A stretch of 64,000 bases of DNA from Byssothecium circinans. Taxonomy: Eukaryota > Ascomycota > Dothideomycetes > Pleosporales > Massarinaceae. Of the stretch, positions 56,585 to 64,000 are shown piece after piece (positions within the stretch are counted from its first letter, which is position 1; the number at the start of each line of letters is the position of its first letter). A model generated the notes under the pieces. It made no database searches, was not told the origin of the DNA, and was given only the letters and a program-made list of their open reading frames with translations. A program made the translations under genes and the position numbers. Location of the stretch: NCBI GenBank assembly GCA_010015675.1, contig ML977018.1:122166-186165 (forward strand), read 5' to 3'.

Positions 56585-58667
56585 GGCGGGAGTGGTTGGG
56601 TGGTATCGGGGTCCGTATGAGCTCTATGCAGTAACGGGTATTCAATAGCGGGTCTTTAGGGATGTGTCGTTCCTCCGAAGGTTGTGGTTTTGTCGGCGGC
56701 ACCTAGAGGTGCGTGGAGGTAAGAAGAAAGCAGAAAGTGAGTGGGTCGTAACTTTTTTGAGGTTGAGGTGCCGAGGTTTGGTGCTGCGCTCGCTAAACCG
56801 CGTCCCACGGTTGATGAGATGCAAGGATTAGCGATGTGGAAGTTGAGTCTTGAGAAAGCTCAACATTAAATGGCGTACTTGAGAGAAGCAATTGTCAACT
56901 GTAGAGAGGATGAACTCAAGTGAGTGTGGGGTATGGGGAAGGAAGGAACGAGCGCGTGCGGTTTCGGCATGATGGACTCGATATGCACCTTCCACTGTGC
57001 GCGTGACGACGAAAATCAATGACAGGGGCCAGACGAAGTTGGCATGTGAACGTCACTATGCCAAGATCAGGTACATCTTTTGATGTTGACGTTTCATGAT
57101 TCGTTATGTAAGAAGATGGCACGGCAAGGCCAAACGATCAACTCTCCTTCATTAGCCGGACAGCTTCAAAGGTCACCGCGCCCATCAGCATACAGCTGCC
57201 ATCACTTCTCTGTTTGCTCGTTCCAGGCGGACTCCGAGTAGTAATGCATGTACAGGATCAACTGCTCATTTTGGTTCCTAGATCAGGTCAGTCATGTGTC
57301 AACACCCCGAACTCGGGAGTACCTACCATCTTTTGAAGTCGAAAGTAATACCGCACAGTCAGGCTAGAGAAATAGACAGTGGTGATTCTATCATGTTCTG
57401 GATGTCGAGACGGACTGCCCCGTAAAACTCCAATCCACATGTAATTACGGTCAAGGCCATTATTGTGAATTCTCATATATGAAATATGGAGCTAACCCAT
57501 TCAGGCAGGCCTCCCATCCCGGTCGCTCCTGTCCACTGGTCTTCTCTCCTGCTTCGATGTCTCTGTTCTTCACGACTTCTAGGTTATTCACAACACTACT
57601 TCTATCAGATTGTCGACATAGGCCTCGTAATTAGTTTCACCCTCCTTTCATGCAACTCACTGTGATGTTGCCGATGTCCACTCCCTGACGACGACCCTAC
57701 TTTCCTCAATAGTGGCCGACTTGCCCACCATCTAACACCAGCGTCGCAGTTTTGTATTTTTTGGATATTGGAGACGGTGTGTTACAGATTGACGGCATAA
57801 CTGCTGTCAGAACAGCCTGTAAAAAGCGGATACGCCCGAAAAGTGACCTACATTGAGGCCTCTCGACTCAGCAACTGCATAGACGCTCGAGGCAGAAGAA
57901 TGTTTCCGCGACCGATGCATTTTTCTTCCATATCACTTCACTTCTGGACGGGTTATCCTTGCGTCTTAACACTGCAGAACGGTACGGGTGTTTCGCCCCG
58001 CTCCGTCGACCCCTACCACTTTGCAGGCAACCGAGAAGGCGTGCCGACGATAGGCATCCAAACCTTCTCAACGTCTTTTTCAGTCAAGATCTCATGCCGG
58101 GTCCAATGTGCCTGGATGAGTGACTTGCAGAATGCATTCGACCGTCCAATAGCAGTTTTTCGAAAGTCGGCGAGCGGCTAGCGCACGGTCCACAATCGCA
58201 CCAACTCGGACACTCTAGGCCAATCGTTTTTATATCGCCGTCATCAGTCACAAACATCCGGGACACTTGACTTCACATCTAGGCACATGGAACGAAAGGA
58301 AGAAGCGAGCATGAAGTCTCACTCCGCAAAGGTGCTCTGCAGCAGAAAATTGGGGACTTCCACCAATACCGTACCTTCGGTTGTGAACCGCGGTGTTGAC
58401 CAAGGGAGCGGCACAGCTTTGTTGAAACAATCATACAGAAATTCGCGTCGTATGCCCAATCTGTCCGTATAGAAGCATCACTGGCTTCATATACATAGCT
58501 ACGGGATCTGCAAAAGCCGGCATACCAGACGAGCCCATCTTCGTCAGTCAGATCTTTTCATAGATCTCATGTGTCGAATTTTTGGATCGACCTATTCGGA
58601 AATTAGTCTTTCTAATTGTAAGACTTCATGCGTTAGCTTTCGATTGGCTGTGGGCCCCTCTCCATCC
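56585..58667. other. Intergenic region with one weak candidate gene
   Basis: Contains the promoter of the acyltransferase gene and the weak candidate at 57202-57640, listed separately. The rest (57640-58667) shows no supported gene. Confidence 0.4.
57202..57640 (-). other. Candidate small gene or relic
   Basis: Minus-strand text looks coding in two overlapping frames. One gives LEFYGAVRLDIQNMIESP, then a TGA (57359), then CGITFDFKRW, which a 49-bp GT-AG intron (57278-57326) joins in frame to NQNEQLILYMHYYSESAWNE and a stop at 57202. Another gives NNGLDRNYMWIGVLRG. An upstream stretch (57497-57620) reads VVNNLEVVKNRDIEAGEKTS. I cannot settle the model or name a family. Confidence 0.25.
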
Positions 58668-60046
58668 ATGCGACTTTCTCGGCAGTCTTCACCGATAATT
58701 CCAGTGCTGCCGAGCATCTACACATCATTTCCGGTAGACAGCAGTCCAGGTAGCAGGAACACGCCAGCGAACGAGACCCCTAGCACCGAAATCGAAGAGG
58801 GAATTGAACTCGTCCCAATCGAGCGATTGAATACCACATGCGGCAAAATCCTATCCCCAGGTACAGAAGACAAGGAGGTCATCTTCTCCAAACGGTCCCC
58901 GAACACATCAACAAAGCGCTTGCCAGCTTTGCCCAAAAATAGATGGCGAAAGGCACCAAAGTCTTCATGGGATCGATTATCAGTCAAGCATCGTATGTTG
59001 GTGTTATTCGCGGTGCAGATCAGCATACTCGCCACCATCACCGGCTGCTTACTATCCGTTAAAGGACGCAATGCTACCAGGTCAGTGAATTATGAGTCAA
59101 AGTTTGCAATCGCTTTCCGCAATGTTTAGGCCAACAGCGTCCCTCAAAGTTCTTTCCAGTACTGTACGAGCTTCAGAGTCAATAAGAATATTTGCTGACA
59201 GGACCCAGTGGAAAAGCAATCCAGCCTACGGACCCAGGAACTCTTCCACCTACGCCCAGTATTCCGATCAAACAAGGAACCTTTGCCGTCGCACTTGGAA
59301 ACGCACGGCAGCAGAGCTCTGCATGTCTCGCAAGAAGCAATGAGTCTGCAGCATGGGCATGTACGAGCGATGACGTACTTCAAGTCAGCATTCTCCCTTC
59401 AACTTCCCAACAACCAGGCCAGAGGCTCATTTCAATTGGATCTCCATCCCACGTTAAATGGACTTCATACGGACAACGGCCGCTGGCAATCCCGACTACC
59501 ACACTCATTGCAAGTCAAGATCCCGAGTCACCCGACGATGGACTGGCCTACCACTTCCAAACGACGTACAACCGTACTGTACTGATCAAGGACGATCAGC
59601 TGCCTGTGTCCAGTATGGCATCGGGTCGAATGAACATGGCTAGTCCTATGATTCAAGAGGGAGATCAGCCATGGGTTTGCTTCTTCAACCAAACTGTGGT
59701 CGAGGGCTACATCTATGTTTCTAGACGCGCAGTTTCCACCAATACGAGCACGAGCGCCCTTTCGGCAAACTCCACGACAAGGACGGAAACTCCGTTCCTC
59801 CCTTATACTTTCAAATTGAGCGAGCAGCGCGTCTCCAACAGCACGATACCGTATTGCGAACGCCAAACCGTGTCGGAGCATGGAGAGCTGATACCGAATG
59901 GAGCGAGTAAACTCTTACTCGCGCTCAGTGAGCCGGCGTTTATCTTGGAAGGCGCGAAGCTGCATCGGTACAAGGAAAGGGGTAAGGAGAGAAGACACCA
60001 ACCGTTAGTGGGCAAGTCGTGTCAGTGCCAGTGGGTTGTGGAGTAA
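58668..60046 (+). CDS. Single-pass membrane protein with extracellular domain, unknown function
   Basis: Two exons (58668-59080 and 59209-60046) with a 128-bp intron; 416 aa from MRLSRQSSPIIPV. The N-terminal 110 residues are Ser/Thr/Pro-rich and cytosolic-looking; one membrane helix follows (about 112-134, MLVLFAVQISILATITGCLL). The C-terminal 280 residues contain several Asn glycosylation sequons, and the conserved-looking stretches LISIGSPSHVKWTSYGQRPL and PWVCFFNQTVVEGYIYVS. This layout (type II membrane protein) matches a fungal domain family I recall as DUF7820; I am not certain of the number. The acceptor is placed at 59208 because only that junction keeps the frame. An upstream ATG at 58569 would add 33 residues. 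Confidence 0.75.
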
Positions 60047-61091
60047 AGGAAAATTATCATCGACACCAACGAACATTTCACAACGGCTCGCAATCTTTTT
60101 CAACGATATGTCATAACTACACTCTATTTACATTTTCCACGGTCACGAAGATTGTAATAATGACCTGACCTTTCCGTTGTTCGACTGCTATATATACGTT
60201 ACATATATCTTGAACGTTGAATGTATACACGCCTTGTAACGATCATGCAAACATCCACTGCGGAGGAAGCACACTTTATGTAACTTTGTTTTCTTTTTTA
60301 TATATCCCTATTCACTCCTCAAACTCACACTTTCAAGCCTCGATAATAGAGCTCCCCGACACAACCATCTTCCCCATCTATTCGCACCCGTCTTCTCCCG
60401 CTCCCGCTATCGACGCCTATAGATCGTGATCCATGAACGCTGTGGGAAACGCGCCTCTTCGCGTGTAGTTGGGAGGCGAAAGCCGCTAGATGGACCATGG
60501 GTTAGTAGGTATGCCGATGAATTAACAAGTACCTTCCCCCGTCCACGGGTAGATATAATGCCTGTTGTGATGCTCCTCATTCTAGCACACATCCATCACA
60601 CCCATCCACCCACCCACAAGGCATACAGCGATCGGGGGGAACGGAGATTGTGTTCGACTTCTGCATGCCTTCGTTTTTAAAAAGGGCGGAATCTAGCTTT
60701 TTACTTCACTCGCATCCCACGGGGGCGATTGTGCAAGACGGAGAAGGCGTGAAGATGACGGGTGAAGGAGAGGTGGCGGGTGTGTGAGATACAGGGGAAG
60801 TGAGAGGCGTTAATTCTTTAGTCAGTATGTAGTGGATGTTACTATATTTACTAGAAACGGTCCACACCATCTGCCAGAGTATCAGTCTCATTGCCTACAT
60901 TTGTACTCCCAGACTTCTCAAATCAGAGTACCCATACAATCTACCGCAGGTTTTCCTCGCAATCCATCTACCACTTGACCGTCCTCCCCACAGAGCGCCA
61001 CAATACGTTCCAGCGTTCCTTTTCGCGCATCGTTTCAAAGAAAATAAAAGGAACATCAGAGCCACCTCCATCCGCGTGCCTCCAGCGCTGT
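60047..61091. other. Intergenic region between convergent genes
   Basis: 3' flanks of the membrane protein gene and the metalloprotease gene. TATATA-rich text near 60190; no gene supported. Confidence 0.55.
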
Positions 61092-62638
61092 CTACTCGGG
61101 TGACCACGGATATAGCAAGCGCAAGCCCCGGACATCCCAGTAGGTGAGCTTGGTGGCCTGGAGTATGATCTTGGACCAACCCCACCACGGCTCGCTAGGC
61201 GGCTCGAAAGTGATGTCGCCGTCGATCCATGCCGTGAGGGCGGCTTTCCTCCAGTCCATGGTGTAGCTCGCGTAGTGCATGATGGAGTCGACATCGTAGT
61301 GTCGGTCACTGTGTGTGTACCTGTATCGAAAACATTAGTTAACTTTCATGCATCTATCAAAAAAGCCTTGCCAACGCTTCTTTTTTCTCCATGGTTTCGT
61401 GATGGAGAAGCGCTGCCGTTAGGGTCTAGTCACAAGTGTAGATGAATCAAGGAGCCATTTACCAAGGGTATTTATGTCCATTCGGATGGTTCCGGTCCCA
61501 GTACGGTATCGTCGAGTACTGTGTAGCTGCAAAGTTGAACAAGCTGCCCAAGTAAGGGGATTCGCAGACTTCGCTCATATTCCAACGCCCATCATGATTG
61601 ACCTGGTCCAACGTTTCGGCATAGCCGGGGAGATTCTTGCAGACGAACTTGACGTAGTGATCGCGGTCGCTGCGTTGGTGCTCGTGCTGGAGGCCGAATA
61701 CGTGACCGATTCTGCGTTTGCGATGTCAGTGGCTGTAAAAGACCTTCCTTTTTCTTTTTTGGGGGGGTACTAACTCGTGGGCCATGATGACTGTTTGGAC
61801 TTCAGGTTGCTCCTTTTCCAGCTTATTGTGATTGATGAAAATGCTATGACGGCCATTCCCCGAATCCCTATACCATGAATTAGTTGAGCATAGTGTCCAC
61901 TTTTCCAATAGCTTTCTCCAGCCCACGCACGCTGCAGTGTAACTCACCAATCATAAGGCTTATATCCCACGGTAGCCCCGGCAAAGATGTCGCCTCCTTC
62001 CAAGAGTTCGTCCGAGGCCTGGACTTCCACGGCATCCGCAGGCACCCTCGGATTCCACGTAACACCGTCGACGTCTAGACGACACCACTCCAGAGATGTG
62101 CCTTGCCACTTGAACTCCTCGAAAGAGAGGGAGTGGTGATTACTGTTTCCAGGCTCCCCGAGTGCGTTGAACCAGAGCCCCCAGCCAGCCTCGACGTGGG
62201 GTCGGAGAAAGAAGTATTGTGCGACGTTCCTGTAGCAGTACCTGATCTGCGGGAGCAATTAGTACTGCGCGTGAGAGAGTGGGCAGTTTGCATGACCGAT
62301 CCGATATATTCCAAACGCGATTTTTATTTTCCAGCGGGAGGCAGGCTCTGAGAAGCCCCTCGACAGGAGTTTTTACACGCGATTGTGTGCATGTACATAC
62401 AGACAGGACTTACCCTTGTGACGCCATCAGTGCCCCTCGGCCAAGGACGAAGCGGACTATTCAACGAGATGAGATCCGCAGAGCCCTTCTGCTCCGCCTC
62501 ATAAACGGCCTCGATGTGCTCGCGAAGCGCGGTCCGATTGGTCAGAAACTCGGGGTTATTGAAGGGAATCGAGCTCGTGGTGACGATGGAGGCTAGAAGG
62601 TTGCCGAGAAGCAGGGCGCTGACTTGAAGGAGCTTCAT
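61092..62638 (-). CDS. Secreted astacin-type zinc metalloprotease (M12A-like)
   Basis: Five exons (62414-62638, 61948-62246, 61775-61867, 61463-61711, 61092-61320) with introns of 167, 80, 63 and 142 bp; 364 aa. Signal peptide MKLLQVSALLLGNLLASIVT. The zinc-binding motif HEIGHVFGLQHE matches HExxHxxGxxHE and is completed only after splicing, since intron 3 (donor GTTAGT) cuts the Glu codon. A Met-turn follows as SIMHY. These two features define metzincins, and the HE continuation favours astacin. All phases agree. The in-frame extension upstream of 62638 lacks a signal peptide, so MKLL is taken as start. The product should be an extracellular endopeptidase. Confidence 0.85.
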
Positions 62639-64000
62639 CGTGCTGATATCCCTGAGGGGTCGAGAGATGAGGTTGAGGGGAAAAATTCTTGTGGGTGAGG
62701 TGTTCGCGGGGAGAGAAGATTGTAGAGGGCAGGCAGAGTTACCTTGGAAAGGCACGACGGGCACGTTCCGTGCAGTAACCACCTGCGTTGTCTTCTAGGG
62801 AAAGACGAGGAACTGGAAAACATGAAGTGGGATAGAGTGCAGTGACAAAAGAAGGAATACGTTTTACAACTCCGAGCGTGTGTTTGTGTGTTTTTGCTTG
62901 ATTCTGTCCATTCTCTCCATCAACCAAACTAACCCAAATCATTGGAGAGGATGGCGCGATCTATCTTTTGATTTTGAATGAAGGTGTAAGTGCTTTGGCA
63001 TGTTGCATACGGAAGATTGGAGATTGGAAAATTGACCTTGAGATGTTCGACCGAACTGGTAATGCCTAAACTTCACCTACGCGAGATGCCTATGTATCGT
63101 AAGGGCGGGACGGCGCTCATAATTCAAAGATGTAGAGGAAGCCCAGCACTGTTTTCATAGTCTGCATTACCACGCCTTGGGCTCAAACATGCAAGACACT
63201 TGACCCAACCCATGATGAGCCCACGCAAGCCAAACGTTCAGCGCTGCCCAAGCATCCCCATCCCAATCCTTCCCGCCCTGTGCGGCTCCATGCAACCCAG
63301 TGCGGGCCAAACCAATGCGGTAACTTTATCCTTTTTCCGCCGCAGCGTCTGAGAGCCGTTTGGCAGACTGAAGCTAGCTGGGGCAGTGCAGCAATAACTC
63401 GTAGACTTCGAAGACGGGGATGAGCGGGTGATTTAAGGTTTACAGCTTGGCGAGTGGTGCGAAACAAAAGATATGCTAGATGTTTTCAATGTTGAAGAGT
63501 TTAGCGCTCTGGAGTCAGCGTGATATTTTTGGGTCCTCGTGAGATGTTGCCTTGAGGAGTCTGGGGCAAGAGCCTTGATTGGAACGTCAGCTAGACCTTA
63601 GTCTCTTCCACACGTATAGTATGCTGCGAACATGGGTTCGCGGTAGATGTGAAGAGCTAGGCACTCGTCCTTTGCTGTTGGTGTCAGCTTCGTACGCTTG
63701 TCAGTTGTCCTCTTACTCGTCCAATGGGCTTGTTCGGAGCTTTTCATGACACATGTCCAGCTCGGGGTGAGTGAGACACCTTTCCGAAGGGTTTGTTGGC
63801 TGCCTCAACGCGCACTAAAAGCGCCGGTAGCTTTGAGTAGAATGCTTGGTACTGCCAATATTTAGGTCCAAGTCCGCATGAACTGGTAAGCGCCAAAGCC
63901 AGTCATGAGACGGCGGCAGTAGATTTAGTTTTGACGTCGACTGCTACTCAACGTCTGCTCGCGGAGCGCGTGATGTATGTTGTCTGGAATAGGTGAGTAA
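62639..64000. other. Gene-free end of the window
   Basis: Promoter of the metalloprotease and about 1.1 kb with only short frames; a minus-strand frame at 63183-63467 is not convincing. Nothing else seen. Confidence 0.5.

Noticed and set aside
63183..63467. 94-codon minus-strand frame near the window end
   Set aside because: Trp/Gly/Leu-rich chance-looking text without motifs, promoter or partner exon.
1..64000. CRISPR arrays, phage-like modules, rRNA genes, polyketide or peptide synthases
   Set aside because: Looked for spaced direct repeats, conserved rRNA text and megasynthase motifs; none seen in this fungal sequence.

Overview
The window is nuclear DNA of a filamentous ascomycete (Pezizomycotina; a Dothideomycete of the Pleosporales type is my best guess). 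The signs are short GT-AG introns (mostly 45-80 bp) with CTAAC/CTGAC-like branch sites, AT-rich blocks and transposon copies carrying C-to-T / G-to-A changes of the repeat-induced point mutation (RIP) kind, plant-cell-wall enzymes, and single-copy fungal housekeeping genes. Gene models were assembled by hand from reading frames and splice sites, so exon edges are inferences checked only by phase and family motifs.

Region 1 to about 11 kb is a repeat- and relic-rich compartment. It holds an AT-rich block (1-1575); a decayed gene whose reading frame runs from a protein kinase through an ankyrin section into a fungal zinc-cluster-type module (1905-8015); a 3.1-kb hAT transposon (3980-7098, 8-bp target duplication) inserted in that gene; a 705-bp fold-back element (9590-10294); and a 91-bp palindrome (10798-10888).

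Region 11-25.5 kb is accessory gene space: a secreted PL3 pectate lyase, a divergent cytochrome P450 / FAD-monooxygenase pair, a small Cys-containing protein, an intron-bearing tRNA, a frameshifted aminoglycoside-phosphotransferase-like gene, an LPMO-like secreted protein with an N-terminal histidine, and an ABM-domain protein.

Region 26-39 kb is core genome: acetyl-CoA carboxylase (2289 aa, five exons, one GC-AG intron), a NudE-like dynein regulator and a peroxisomal-type mitochondrial-carrier-family transporter, all on the minus strand.

Region 39.6-47.7 kb is again decayed: a DUF1593-like 3' remnant, two related F-box genes (one broken, one intact), and a serine carboxypeptidase gene split by a Tc1/mariner element (45547-46868, TA duplication; 535 Ns inside). 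Removing the element restores the carboxypeptidase frame at that point, but the gene also has an independent frameshift.

Region 48-64 kb mixes a small membrane protein missed by simple ORF calling (49962-50440), NADH-cytochrome b5 reductase, a 1-acylglycerol-3-phosphate acyltransferase, a single-pass membrane protein, and a secreted astacin-type metalloprotease whose HExxH motif is split by an intron. Two or three weak candidate genes lie between them.

The core genes serve lipid synthesis and handling (acetyl-CoA carboxylase, acyltransferase, b5 reductase, peroxisomal carrier); the secreted enzymes fit a plant-associated or saprotrophic life. No CRISPR, phage or prokaryotic feature is present.
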